From assembly GCA_002914845.1 (NCBI GenBank), contig JXTC01000191.1, forward strand, positions 475,795 to 539,794: DNA of 64,000 nt, in the 5' to 3' direction. This document shows, in pieces, positions 21,452-34,039 of the stretch. This DNA comes from Trema orientale. Its lineage: Eukaryota; Streptophyta; Magnoliopsida; Rosales; Cannabaceae. Under the pieces are notes generated by a model. That model did not search any database, was not told where the DNA came from, and saw nothing but the letters and a program-made list of their open reading frames with translations. A program made the translations under genes and the position numbers. Within the stretch, counting starts at the first letter, position 1. Every line of letters begins with the position of its first letter.

Positions 21452-23037
21452 ATGTTGAAGACTCCAGGTGGTGTTGCTTCAAAGAAGATTCAGAGTTCTA
21501 CACTGTCTGTCAAGACAACTCCATGAAGAAGAAGAAAACGAACCCTCTAGGCTCGTCCTCTACCGCAGCCGATAAACCTTAACCTGAGGTCTCGAAACTG
21601 GTCACTACGCCACCCAAAGTGGTGGCACCAATTGCTCCACCACTAATTGAACCCGAACCTGAGCCCATTGAAGAAGCTAAAGAATCAGCTGAGGATTCCT
21701 CTCAAGATAAGATTGAATATTATGGTAGTTCTGATGATGAAGCTGTCGCTGAAGCCAATGAGACTGCCGGTGAGGAAGAAGAAGAAGCCAGAGATGATGA
21801 AGGTGACGATGAGGATGATCAATCTGAGTCTGATGATAAACCTCTAGCACCTGTTGCAACTAAATCGATGAAAGCCCCAAAATCTGTTATGGCTGCCAAA
21901 TCGATTCTATCCTCGTCTGTTGCATCAACTACAAAAATCAAGAAATCTGGAGGAATGAAATCTGTTACAACAAAGGATGCTACCTCTAAATCATCAAAAT
22001 TTGATGATTTTACAACCACTGCCAAAGCCACTTCTTCAATCAAGTCCAAGACGCCAACTCTAAAGAAGACTGAAGCTTCGAAATCTTTAAAACCTTTTAA
22101 AGTTGTTGCAACAACTTCTGAACAAGTTGCAATAGCTGCTTTCTCTGTTCCATACGCCCATGTTCCAATTGCAACAACACCATCCAAAGCTGCAATAATT
22201 TTGATGGGAACTGAAGAAGATCCATCCATGGAGATTGTGCCATCCAAAGTAGAATATGAAATTCCAGAAGAACCTGAATGTTTTGAGGATGGTGATGATG
22301 ATGAACCTGAGATTGAAGTGCCCGAACCATCAAAGGACAAGGGAAAAGTTGTTCAATCTGACACTCTTATTCAATCCGATACTCCTGAGAGATATGTTGT
22401 TTCTAAAGCCCATTCTACTTCGATTTATACCATTGTGAATAAAGCTTTGATGAAAGATTATGAAAAAAAACTTTTTAGGATGAAAGAAACTTCAATCTTG
22501 ATTCATTTTAGCCCATAGGAATAGTCAAACTTCTTAAAGATCTTTAATGGATGAAATTTGTGACTGACTTTGAGGGGTATGTTCCTAGAATAGTCTAAGA
22601 ATTCTATTGCAATATACGTAAAGATATGGCTGACCTAATGAGTCTTTTTTATCATAAAGTCTACGTTAGGGGGAATGTATATTATTTTTCTTTCTTGACT
22701 ATTGTTGATTTCTTAGATATCCCCATAGTAGAAGTAGATGAGTATGAGAAAGTCTATGCAATTGACAATATGGCATCTAAATTACTTGGTGATATCATTG
22801 TTTGGCTGAATGATTCATATGCTTTGATATCTTATGAGCTGACCTACAAGTATTCTAGTCTGCACAGGATTGCTCAACATAAGTGGTGGCCAACAGCGCA
22901 TCAACCCACCGTTGCCAAAAATTTTGCATGTCTGTTGTTTGATATTGGCACAGATTTTCATGTCAATCTTCCTCAGATTATTTTTAATGTGATTTATGAT
23001 CTTCGAGGAGAAAGAAAGAAGAATCAGAAGCTGCCAT
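21452..23037 (+). pseudogene. ORF3 (extra 3' ORF) of the outer Sirevirus-like element, first part
   Basis: Starts at ATG 21452, with a frameshift near 21520 and a stop near 21580. The main open part is 21619-22518: very acidic (runs of Glu/Asp), then Lys/Ser/Thr-rich with repeated VATT/VAST motifs. After a second broken stretch, 22560-23037 holds RIVxEFYCNIRKDMADL, HKVYVRGNVYYFSF and the IAQHKWWPT block. This fits the plant transposon-protein domain found in extra ORFs of Sireviruses. Its biochemical role is not established; in the SIRE group this position is called env-like. The frame is cut at 23037 by the element 23038-43144 and resumes at 43150. Confidence 0.6.
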
Positions 23038-24129
23038 TGTTAGAAATTCGGAAAAATAATTTCGAAAAATAATTTTACCAAAAATGATTTCCCCAATTTT
23101 GTAAATAATTCAAGAACGTAGTAGAATTGGTATTTTAAAATTTTTTTGAAACTTTGCAAAACATAACGTAGGATCGTCGATCTAACATAAATCAATTCAT
23201 GGATCTTGATTTAGATAAAAGCTGGAAGTGCTTCACAACCATTGAGCCTTCACGTCTATTCTCTAGAGCCTGTTGAATGATCCGGTGTGTGGGCACCTTC
23301 TTGATTCCCAAGGAGAGATAAGCGGATGATCCGAAAGACACTCTTCCTTCTCCTTGATTGCACGTTTACGGCCATGGGTATCCCTCCCTCGGCGGTCATG
23401 AGCAAGCTCGGGAATGCTCTCGCGGTAGCTCGATTCTCTCACTCTTTTTCTCGTTCTCTCTATATTTCAAAAATCACAGTCTCTATGACTGTAGTAGGCA
23501 TGTGGCTATAGTGTACAGACTTCAGAGAACTTTTCTCTTAAGTATTAGAGAGATGTAAACCCTAACGGGCTTATTGGGCTCAACTGACCATTCAATTAGT
23601 ATTGGACTATGTGTGAACTAAACAGGGGACCTTATGGATCCAAATAATCTAAGCTCCAATAGGCCAACTACCCATAATTATAATCAACTCTTAATTATGA
23701 TTGGGCCTTGTTCATTAATATTGGGCACTCCTTTATAGGCCTAATATTGCACTCTTAGACTAAATGTCATATATTTTCTGCGAAGCTAATTAACACTTTA
23801 ATTAACTTGATCCATTTAGCATATACTATACCTGCAGATATACCTCCGATGCAATACCGTACTAGTGAGGTGAAATTACCGTATGACCCCTCTAGTACAT
23901 ATTTAACTTTGAGTTACCGTTTTTCATCTAATGGATAATAATTGACTACGGTATTTGTAACTGTCCATACAAACACAGTCAAATTCATAAAGTGAATACC
24001 TGGCACCTAGTTTTTTGGTATGAAAAAACTCAATGTGACATTATATACATGGTATCCAAATCATGAAGGGTGTTCTCGTCAATTCACAAATCTTATCTTC
24101 TAAGATACCGGAGTTCGAACCATATAATC
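23038..24129 (-). repeat. 3' LTR of the middle copia element, first part
   Basis: Begins TGTTAGAAATTCGG and aligns throughout with 41479-42580 (same GGATCGT-GATCTAACATAAATC, CTCTTCCTTCT-CTTGATTGCACG and CACTCTTTTTCT blocks, with small changes). It is split at TAATC (24125-24129) by the inner element and continues at 35167. Confidence 0.85.
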
Positions 24130-25251
24130 TGTTAAGTCAGGCCACTCGTTTGTTATGACAGACGCTCAATTTGTAGAACTTTAAACAATCAGTAGAAAAA
24201 TGTAAATAGGAGACACACAACTTTTTATCGTAGTTCAACTCAACCAAGTTGTGTCTACATCCACGGGACCTAGTCCAGCAAGCAAACAATCCACTAGAAA
24301 TATGAACAGAGTATAAAGACAGATCTTATACAAGAATCTAGATCTCCCATCTAGTTTGTCGCCGATTTAGACTCTGATTTCCTTCGTGGATTTTGCTTCT
24401 TCAACCTTGTGCTGAACTCCCTTCAGCTGCAGTTGATGAGCTTCCCAGCTCCAGCAAGAATAAGCTGTCTCTTCTTGAAATCAGGTAACCATGGAGCTTC
24501 ACATTCTCACCGAAATCAATGGTGGACTCTATGACAAAAGAACACTCTTAGAGCTAAACACTCAAAGCTCTAAGAGAAAGAGACTCGCTCATAAAGCAAG
24601 AAGGCCTCACCAAAATATCTTTCTGAAAGTAATGCTCAAAGACCTCAGAAAACGATCTGAACAGAAGCTTCCTATTTATATAGGAAAGTACATCGTGACT
24701 CAGCTGTAATGACAGTTGTCATCGCAGTGTCTAAACATGTAGTGACACAGATATAACACACAGACTCAGATCTAAAGGTGTCATCTTGATGTAACAATCA
24801 GGCATACTAATTTAACACACAAATATTTAACGGACTCAGATCTAAAGGTGTCATCTGGATTAAACAGTCACTCATACAGTTAGGACACACAAAGTCAAAC
24901 TTTGCTTGAAAAGGTCAAACTTAAAGGTATCATCTTGATGACACAGGCTGAGACACAGTTTTGACAAATAAGAGCTCAATTCCCAACTTTTGACTATGGA
25001 CATGTTAAGCTAATTGTCTAGACAGACATAACCCCAGACTTAACACCTAACCATTAAAACCAGTTTGAAGAAGAGCTTCAGAACTTCAGGCGCTTCAGTT
25101 GAATGCTTTGTCAAAATAGTCTTGGAGCACGATTACACAGAATAACAAATACATACACAAGACTGAAAATACAACTGAAATATAACTTTGAAATATTGTC
25201 CATTACATTGCAATAAGATCATAAGGTGCCAAACTAAATCGTGCACTAACA
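24130..25251 (-). repeat. 3' LTR of the inner Sirevirus-like element
   Basis: On the plus strand it starts TGTTAAGTCAGG and ends CGTGCACTAACA. It is the same length as the other LTR and, by eye, differs at roughly one base in twenty. The LTR includes the TTCCTATTTATATAGGAAAG segment (TATA-like on the minus strand) near 24670. Confidence 0.92.
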
Positions 25252-25265
25252 ATCTCCCCCTTTTG
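25252..25265 (-). other. Polypurine tract of the inner element
   Basis: The minus strand reads CCAAAAGGGGGAGAT directly before the LTR TGTTAG. This primes plus-strand DNA synthesis in copia elements. Confidence 0.85.
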
Positions 25266-25509
25266 GCATCCTTATGATCAAAACTCTCAAGGAACAAGAA
25301 ATTAAATACCTAAAACAACTACAAGTCTTCCACATGAAGAAAACAGAAATATACCACAAGAAACACAAGGAGAAAAACACATAGCATAGTTCAAGACAAT
25401 CTAAAATCAAACCAGAATAAGAACACAAAGAGAAAAACACAAATAACCACTACTCCCCCTTTTTGAACATAAAGGAGGCCAAAAATAGACATACGAAGAA
25501 AAAAAAGTA

Positions 25510-27609
25510 CTAAGAAGATACAAGCCTGGATGACTTTCGGGTTGGCAGAGGAGGCTTGGCTGCATCTGATTTGTTCTTTTTCTTTGGAGGCTTCTAGGAA
25601 CTAGAGCTTGTACCTGTTGTAGTTTGCAGAGGTGGTCGATTTTCCAGAAGAGTGTTCAGAGATGCATCAAAAACTGAACCAGATGCATCAGATTCACCAG
25701 TAGTAATGGATGCATTCTTGGTTCCGTCCACTGAAGTTGGAGTGGCTGTACTACGTTGAGGTTGCTCCCCCTAAGTGATGGGAGATACAGGCTCCCCCTG
25801 AGTAGCTACTAGCTCACCCAGAGCAGAGACATCAGGAACTGATAGTGGTGCATCTAGTACTGTTGGGTCAGGTTGAACAGGCTCCCCCTGAATTGTACCT
25901 AGAGTTGAAGTTGGAGCAGTGTTATCATCTGGCACAACAGTAGGATAGGTATTGCGAGGAATCTGAAGGTGAGTGAGCACGGTCTGAAGAAGACTCTCAA
26001 GTCCTGCCATTTTAGTAGCCATCTTCCGCTCAAATTGGGCAATCCTGTGTTTCATACTCTGTCTCTGTGCAGCCTCAGTTTTAGCAGCTTGAAGGGCTTC
26101 CTCACATTTTGCAAATAGCTTGTACTGCCAAGAATTTGACTTGATACCCAAGCTCTTCAATTCTTCCGAGACTGGTGGAGTAGTGGCAGCAGTAATACTT
26201 TATGCACTTTCACAGTGGCTCTGAAAGGTGTTCATGGTCAACTGAGTAGGCAGATTCATGGGTGCCTCATTCATAAATTCATCTGGAGAGTATCTGTTGA
26301 TGAGGGCTTGTATGAAGCAGGGGTAAGGTAAAATTCGTGTTGTTGCTTCACTCTGACCACTAGCAACAATTGCATCAAACATCCACTTGGCCAAATCCAC
26401 TGGTTTGTCAGTACCTAAAGCATAGATAAACTTGGCGTGTGCCTCACCCATAGACGAGGTGTGTTTCCTAGGAAACCAGTTGGTGTTTGCTATTTTGTAG
26501 AGCATTCTATATTTTAGGGTAAGACATGGAACAGGGATAGAATTCGATTGTGACCATTTAGAATGTTTATCATTCAACTCTGTGGCTATTATATCTAGAT
26601 CAAACTCTCCAGTGTATAATCCATCAGTAGGTTCAAGACCAAGAAATTCTTCCATAACAGCAGGTGAAAATTCAACAATGTGACGTCAAAAATATACCTT
26701 AGAGAACATTAGATGATCAGGATCGTTGATTGATTTCCCAATATTAGCATAGAACTCCTGCACAACTGCTGGGCATAGAGGAGTTAAGTGCTACACTGTG
26801 TTGACCCATCCTCTTGCAGCAATCAACGTTAGTAGTCCCCATTCTTTGAAATCAGAGATCTTCACCTCCTTCTCGGGATAGACAGGACGTTTGCTCACAA
26901 ACTTCTTATAATAAGATTGTAGATTCTCAGTATAAAAGGAGAAGTTGTGCGCTTTCTTCAATAGTGTCTTGATCTCGAGTGATGAAGGAGCTGTAATTCA
27001 TGGTGTCTTCATTTTAGCTTTCCCTTTCTCTTTTGTTGAGGCTTCTTTCTTAGGAGTTGGCTTGGGAGAAGAAGAGAGCTTCGATTTAGCACCACCTGCT
27101 TGTGATTTCTTTGTCTGGGCTGGAGAAGAAATGGGCACTAGTTCATCAGGTATGTCAGAGCCTCTAATTGGTTTAACAGAGCCAGCAGTATGATCCGTGA
27201 TCTCTGCATCCACGACCATTTTTGCTGGAATGGAAGGTTGAGTGTCTGAACCAGCAACTGGCTTGTCAGAACCCAGGACTTGTGTTGATTTGGAGGGTGG
27301 TTCTGCCTGAGAGATAAAACCAGCTTCTGCAGTGTTAGCACTTGACATGCCAACTGGAACACATGTGTCAGGAGGATTGTAAAAACCCTCTGGTATGCTG
27401 TCAGAACTAGGGTTTGAGTCCATTGTCTTCTTTGAAACTTTCTTAGAGGATTTCTTCTTGGATGCGACTGCTTTCCTCTTTTTCGACTGAGATTTAGCTG
27501 TTTCTGGAGGAATTTCAGAGGGCTAATTTTCAGGCCCTGATGGGTGTTCAGCCGAGGGAGCAGTAAGTCCCTCCAAAGGAGCTTGAACCTCTTCGATTTT
27601 GTCTACCAT
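25510..27609 (-). pseudogene. ORF3 (extra 3' ORF) of the inner Sirevirus-like element
   Basis: About 700 codons from ATG 27609 to TAG 25510, interrupted by roughly six in-frame stops (for example near 27524, 26998, 26790, 26690, 26200 and 25771), without frameshift. Residues 1-200 are Lys/Ser/Pro-rich. Next comes a folded part with ARGWVN, PAVVQEFYANI, IVEFSPAVMEEFLGLE and the IANTNWFPRKHT block, the plant transposon-protein domain also seen in the outer element. Then comes a coiled-coil-like stretch (26160-25990) and a Pro/Thr-rich tail ending with a basic Ser/Arg/Lys segment. It occupies the position called env-like in SIRE elements. I see no clear signal peptide or membrane segment, so the env label is not supported here. 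Confidence 0.65.
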
Positions 27610-29080
27610 TAATGATGAAGCTGAAAAGAGAAGAAGGAGAAACACTAGCCACAAGCAGAGCTTAAGCGATGGTTAGGGAGACAGAAGAAGGAAGGCGGAG
27701 AGAGAAAAGAGAGAGGAATAAGAAGATGAACAGTAAGGATGAGAGAGAAATAGGCATCAAAATGAGCTAAATAGAATATTAAAACTTAAAACCTTAGGCT
27801 CCAAACCGAAAATAAGGACAAAGTAATCAAAAAATTCAAAATTCAAAAAATAATGGACCTCCCCTCCATTTTTTTTAATTTTTATTTTATTTTATTTTAT
27901 TATTATTTTTTTAAATGTATTCAAAAATGACAACAAGCATACGAAATGAACAAAGACAAATGACAGTTGTGTTTGTGAAATCAAGCAGATGACCTGTTAA
28001 AACAGACACGATCAAATTTTGTGAAACAAAAACAAAAAAGCATTTAGACACCAGACAAGACATCCCCTGAGCATGATATGACAAATTTGTGAGTCGAACA
28101 AGTTTTGAGACAATTATTTTTAGGTAACTCATCCCATTGTAAAGCAAGAAAGAATTCATTTTGCATTGAATTTAGCCAGATCTATTAAGTAAAACCAAAG
28201 AACATTTATTGTGTATTTTTGCACTTCAAGGACTTTCACTTAACTCATGATATAGAGAATAAAAAAATAAATGAGTGTTTGTACAATGATCAAGTGTGTG
28301 GCAGAAATCAACAACTGATTATCCTTTCTAATTGAGGTCAATCACATGAGACTTGATGATTATCTTGAAGAGAATTAGTAGATATCATTGACCTTATTAA
28401 CTCAACTTGATTACACATAGACAAGAGACTCATGTGCGTTGTGTGTGCATGTGGAACTACCAGATTTGGTTCTTGCTGCAGGCCACGCTTAGTGGTTCAA
28501 TTTGTCTCTTTTTAATGACCACTCTTTGTGGTTAGACTTTTTCTTTGTGCACATTGGCACATGCATATTGGCTTTCCTGCACTACATCACTCCCTTTTCT
28601 TTTTTTTTAATTCTTGAAGGTAGGAAATCTCACCACTCTAAAGTAACCCAAATCAGTGGCTACACACATCCCAGAGAGTAGCCCTCTTCCTTAGTAGATC
28701 ATCTAATACATAGGGGTCACTACGAATTAAATGATTACTCAAGGCTAGCTTTCACACCTGATGAGAGGTAGCCTTTTCTAATCTAGGTGCACACATGTCT
28801 CAAGTCTATATCGAACCTGTTTAGTCACAAGAGCTTAATATCTACTAAGTCTAGACAAGCTAAAACATTTTAGTTACAGTGACTGAGAACAATGAGTAAG
28901 GAGAATCTCACGTTGAAATTCATCTAATCAAGCAGAATCATAAGTGTTAGAACAGAAGTATCATAGTTCAGTCATCATTGGTTAATAGTCACTTGAACTA
29001 CACAACACACACACACTAAGTATTCCCTGTTTTTACAAAAAATATAAGACTAAATCACACAATACAGGATGACAAACTCT
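27610..29080 (-). other. Spacer between pol and ORF3 of the inner element
   Basis: Non-coding, about 1.5 kb, with a T-rich block at 27868-27915 and scattered homopolymers. No conserved reading frame was found. Its place matches the spacer at 20399-21451 in the outer element. Confidence 0.6.
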
Positions 29081-29830
29081 CTAGGAAATGGAGCATACTC
29101 CAATAGCCTTGCGTAATGATTCAAATCTTGGGGCATCCAAGGCTTTCGTAAACAAGTCACCTAATTGTTTTTCTGTTTCATCATTTTCTATGCTCACCAA
29201 TTTATGCTCAACTAGATCAGGAATGAAGTGATGTCTGATGTCTATATGCTTTGTCCTAGAGTGCTGAACAGGAATTTTTGAAATGTTTATAGCGCTTGTA
29301 TAGTCACAAAAGATAGTCACAGTGTCAAGCTTGATTCCATAATCACTAAGTATTTGCTTCATCCAAAGGAGTTGAGTACAACAACTACCTGCTGCAATGT
29401 ATTCGGCCTCAGCTATAGAGAGTGATATGGAATTCTACTTCTTACTGTGCCATGCAACAAGATTGTTTCCTAGGTAAAAGCATCCACCTGAAGTACTCTT
29501 CCTATCATCAAGGCTCCCTGCCTAATTAGCATCACAAAACCCTACAAGAAAAGGGTTAGTGTCTTTGGTCATCCAAATGCCAAAATCTGATGTGCCATTC
29601 ACACATTTAAGGATCCTCTTCACAGCTACAAAATGTGACTCCTTAGGATCTGCCTGATATCGAGCACAAGCACCAACACTAAAACAAATATCAGGTCTAC
29701 TAGCTATCAGATATAACAGGCTACCTATCATACTTCTAAACAGAGTATGATCAATGTTGATTCCTTTTTCATCTTTGCTCAACTTGATGTTTGTGCTCAT
29801 TGGAGTTCTCATTGTCTTTGAGGTATCCAA
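29081..29830 (-). pseudogene. RNase H of the inner copia element
   Basis: Reads IGSLLYLIASRPDICFSVG, CARYQADPKESH, the SIAEAEYIA block, CDYTSAINISK and HIDIRHHFIPDLVEH, ending with LGDLFTKALD and a stop at 29081. In-frame stops near 29522 and 29430 separate the pieces. The Asp-Glu-Asp residues of RNase H can be placed. Confidence 0.85.
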
Positions 29831-29839
29831 ACCAAACTT

Positions 29840-31051
29840 TTAAACAATGGAATTGGCATATTTTTCTTGTGAGATAAAAATGCCATTGTCATATTGTTTG
29901 ATTTGAAGACCTAAAAATACATATAATTCTCCAACCATACTCATCTCAAATTCAGATTGCATTAGTTTAACAAAATCATGAGTATGCTTCTCATATGTTG
30001 AGCCAAAGATGGTATCATCTACATAAATTTGAGCACAAAGTATACCTGTTTCAAGCCTTTTGATAAACAATGTTTTATCTGACCCACCTCTATGATATCC
30101 TTTGTCAAGTAGAAAAGTGGTCAGCCTCTCATACCAAGCTTTTGGAGCTTGTTTCAGACCATACAGAGCCTTTTTGAGCTTGTATATATGATCTGGATGA
30201 TGTGGATCCTCAAAACCTGCAGGTTGCTCTACATAGACATCTCCATTTAAAAATCCATTTAGAAAAGCACTTTTGACATCTATTTGATAGACTTTGAAAT
30301 TTAACATACAAGCAACAGCTAGAAACAATCTAATAGATTCTAATCTAGCAACTGGTGCAAAAGTCTCATCAAAATCAATGCCTTCAACCTGCGTGTATCC
30401 TTGAGCAATAAGTCTAGCTTTATTTCTAACCATATTTTCAAACTTATTAGTTTCATTCTTAAAGATCCATTTTGTTCCTATGATGTTACTATCAGCTGGC
30501 CTAGGAACTAATGTCCACACATCATATCTAATGAATTGCTCAAGTTCTTCTTGCATAGCTAATATCCAATGTTCATCAACAAGAGCCTCTTTCACATTTT
30601 TTGGCTCACATTGTGACAGATAACAGATATGACTTACCTCACTCATGTGTCTTCTTCTAGTGACAAGAACATCACTAGGATCGCCAATGACTTTGTCCAG
30701 TGGATGAGTCTTTTGGATCCATGAAGGTGGTCCTCTCCTAGCCTCCTCTTGTTGAACATGTACCTGTTCACCACTTGTGTCACCTGAATCTGGAGTTCCA
30801 GCTGATGTGTCAGCTGTCTGAACACTTCTGTCACCTGTTTTGTCAGCATGGTTATCTTGTTCTTCTTGTGACAGATCAGTGATAGATTCTACCGAATCTT
30901 CTTGAGAAAATTCAAAAAAATCATCTTTATCATCAAAAACAACATTAATTGATTCCATAACTGTTTGAGTACGAATGTTGTATACTCTATAAGCTCTATT
31001 GTTGAGAACATATCCCACAAACATACACACCTTCATCACTTTTTGGATCAA
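29840..31051 (-). pseudogene. Integrase C-terminus and reverse transcriptase of the inner copia element
   Basis: A 403-codon uninterrupted frame. The start is the integrase tail (VGYVLNNRAYRVYNIRTQ), then an acidic/Gln-rich linker, then RT with KWIFKNETNKF, KARLIAQGYTQVEGIDFDE, SAFLNGFLNGDVYVEQPAGF and LKKALYGLKQAPKAWYERL. The catalytic YVDD is intact at 30014-30025. It is joined to the integrase core by a frameshift near 31000-31050. This is the best preserved catalytic domain in the window. Confidence 0.88.
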
Positions 31052-31547
31052 ATTTGCCTAAGTGTTCTCTATCATTAAGTACATAGCACTTTGATCCAAA
31101 CACATGCAAGTAGTGAAGATTAGGTTTCTTACCCTTCCAAATCTCGTAGGGTGTTTGTCTTGTACCTGGTCTCAGATGCACACGGTTGCTGAGGTAGCAA
31201 GCTGTGTTTACAGCTTCAGCCCAAAGCTTTTTAGGAAGCTTCTTGCTATTCAACATAACTCTTGCCATTTCTTGAATGGTCCTGTTCTTTCTTTCGACCA
31301 CCCCATTTTGCTCAGGTGTCTTGGGAGCTAAAAACTCATGTAAAATACCCAACTCATTGCAAAAGTTAGAATACAAGGTATTTTCAAATTCCTTCCCATG
31401 ATCACTCCTAATTCTAACAACTTTTTTAATTTTGTATTGTTTTTCATTTTGCAATCTTATGACAAGATTTTTGAACACCTGAAAAGTGTCTGATTTTTCT
31501 CTAACAAAATTAACCCAAGTAAAATGAGAATAATCATCAACACACAC
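30996..31547 (-). pseudogene. Integrase core of the inner copia element
   Basis: All DDE positions are visible: Asp in CVDDYSHFTWV, Asp in IRSDHGKEFENT, and Glu in PEQNGVVERKNRTIQE. The block LPKKLWAEAVNTACYLSNRV follows. One stop separates it from the pre-integrase segment upstream, and a frameshift separates it from the RT frame downstream. The catalytic residues remain intact despite the breaks. Confidence 0.87.
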
Positions 31548-31562
31548 ATAAATGTGCCTCTT

Positions 31563-32200
31563 TCAAACTATGCTCTCAGTTTGAACCGGACCCATGAGAT
31601 CCATATGCATGAGTTCCAAGTACCTACTTGTTACAAGGTGTTGAATTGATTTGTCTTGACTTCTTGTCTGCTTTCCTATTTGGCATGGTTTATAGATGGG
31701 CTTTTTGGGAAGTTGGAGCACAGGAACACCTCTTACAGCTTGGAGTTTGGTGATTTTGATCATGTCTCTGAAATTGAGATGACCAAGCTTTTGATGCCAC
31801 AGTTCAGTTTCTGTCAGATCGGCTCTCAGACATGTTTTGACATTGCTGAGAGTGTAGCAATTGTCACTTGATCTGTGACCAGTCAATATGCATTCACCAT
31901 GGCTGTTCATCACTTGGCAAGTCTTTTGATTGAATTGTACAGAGAGGTGGTCATCACACATTTGGCTGATACTGATCAGATTTGCCTTTAGACCTTCCAC
32001 CAGCAAGACTTTTTTAAGATTTGGAAGTCCCTGCACATACTAGTTTCCAACACCAAGAACTTGGCCCTTTTTTCCATCACCAAAAGTAACAGATCCATTA
32101 GTATTCTCATGAAAATTAGACAGACATGATCTGTTTCCAGTCATATGTCATGAGCATCCACTATCAAAATACCAATTTTTTGAATTATATGCAACTAGTG
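31563..32200 (-). pseudogene. Protease and pre-integrase segment of the inner copia element
   Basis: The protease block is DSGCS-stop-HMTG near 32145-32165, where an Arg codon CGA has become TGA. It continues with LKANLISISQMCDDH and the zinc-binding pre-integrase motif ELWHQKLGHLNFRDM ... CQIGKQTRS, then HMDLMGPVQTES. An Arg/Gln-type stop also lies near 32038. The intact pre-integrase zinc motif here is the part missing from the outer element. Confidence 0.82.
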
Positions 32201-32360
32201 AGGTGTGTGCTACATGACACTTGATTTGCTTAGGAATCCAAACTTGCTTTACCCTTTTTTCACATATTTCATTGTTTCTCATGGTTAACTTAGCTCCTTT
32301 TCTCAAAAAATTTAACAATTTATAACACTTTGGTCAAGTGTGACCTATTTTCCCACAGTA

Positions 32361-33925
32361 TTAACAGATGGGTTTAAACTTTCTCACCTGAGAATGAGGC
32401 TTAGAACATTCACCAATGTCCAGCTTTAGTTTCCTTTGGAACCCAAAAGGATTGTACTGTAGTATTCCTTTTTGATAGATTGAGCTCTTACCTGTGTACC
32501 CCAGACCTGATTTGTCTATTAGAGTTTGTCCAACTCCAAGCATTTGACTTAATTTTTCTGATCCGTTCCTCAGATACAGAATCTTTGTGTTGGATTCATC
32601 AAGCTCCTTCTGAGTTTTGACAAGCTGATCCTGAGAACTCTGCAATCTTGCTCTCAATTCAGTAAGTATTTCTTCGTATGCTCTCTTTTCTTCCTTGAGA
32701 CTACATATAAGAGCTTCTTGAACCCTGACTTTGTTAGCCATTCTCAACCACTGATCATACATATTTTGATAAGCATCTTGTTGATCACGATCTGAAAACT
32801 GGACTTCATTCACATCATTCGAGATGACTGTCAAGACATTGATCTCCCTTTTTGGATTTTGAGCAAATGCTACAAAATTGCTTGTTATATCAGGGTCCTT
32901 TTCTTGCTCTTCTGTTTCTTCTTCACTCTCACTCCAAGTAGCATTCATTGCATTTGCCTTTTTCTTGAGAGTATTTGCACACTCCACCTGAATGTGTCTG
33001 AAACCACCACACTCTCTGCATTGCACTCCTTTTCGCCTGTTACTGGAATCCCTGTCAAATCTGGTTTCACTATTGTTCACTCTAGGCTGAGCTGCGTTTT
33101 TTCCTGAACTTTGTTGACCAGAAACTACTCTCTTCATATTTTTCTTAAGAAACTTTGAGTAATTTCTGGTTAACATAGCTAAGGTTTCATCATCTAAATC
33201 TTTATCCCCTTCTATTGCCAGATCCTCCATCTCATCAGCTATCTTCAATGCTACACCAGAGCTTGTCTTCTTTTTATCTCAGACTTTGAAGTTCATCTCA
33301 TAAGTTATCAAAGAACCCATGAGTTCATCAAAGTCAATATCCTCTAGCTTCCTGCACTCTTCGATAGCTACAACTTTTGATCTGAATCTTTTGGATAAAG
33401 ATCTAAGAATTTTCTCAACCAACAAGGCATTAGAGTAAACCTTTCCTAAGGCAAAAGACTCATTAGAAATATCACAGATCTTAGAATGAAAATTTGAAAT
33501 AGTCTCATCTTCGAGCATATGGAGATTTTCAAATTGACTTGTAAGCATCCTAAGTCTAGATTGTTTCATTGACTCAGTTCCTTGATTTTTCTTTTCAAGT
33601 TTTTTCTAAGCATGCTTAGCCACAGTACAATTTGAAATCATCTTGAATTGATGAACATTAATAGAGACCATAACTGCATTAATTCCTTTAGAGTTCCAAT
33701 TAGCAGAATCATATTCAGTAGTTGACCATTTGTTTTTGGGTTTAAGAATTTCCTTACCCTGGTCATCGATTTCAACAGGAGGTGACCATTCGTACACAAT
33801 GAAGGTCAAACTCTTTCATTAATGGACTTCAAGAAAGCTCTCATTCTAGCTTTCTAATATGTGTAATTTGATCCATCAAGCAAGGATGGTCTAAAAATAG
33901 ATCCACCTTCTCTTAGCTGATCCAT
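32361..33925 (-). pseudogene. gag of the inner Sirevirus-like element
   Basis: Starts MDQLREGGSIFRPSLLDG. The RPSLLDGSNYTY block is the UBN2-type Gag start. In-frame stops break it near 33854, 33606 and 33276. The C-terminal half (33248-32361) is intact and holds a full CCHC knuckle CRECGGFRHIQVEC near 33010 and a long Glu/Lys/Gln coiled-coil-like stretch. A second knuckle just downstream (near 32330-32360) has one stop inside it. Same layout as the gag at 14206-16060. Confidence 0.85.
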
Positions 33926-34025
33926 CTCTGCTATAAGATACAAAAATAGAGCACGATTTCCAAACAAAATAGAGTAACACGACTTATAAACCCAGAAATC
34001 TCACTGAATATAGTAAGCAATGCCT

Positions 34026-34037
34026 GCTCTGATACCA
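34026..34037 (-). other. Primer binding site of the inner element
   Basis: The minus strand reads TGGTATCAGAGC, two bases inside the 5' LTR. It is a perfect match to the initiator Met-tRNA primer sequence. Confidence 0.9.
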
Positions 34038-34039
34038 AA

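Noticed and set aside
21819..22340. Minus-strand Ser/Asp-rich open frame
   Set aside because: Complement of the acidic plus-strand ORF3 and composition-driven.
25510..27609. A true envelope gene in the inner element
   Set aside because: The position fits the env-like ORF of SIRE elements, but no signal peptide, transmembrane segment or glycoprotein-like cysteine pattern was visible.
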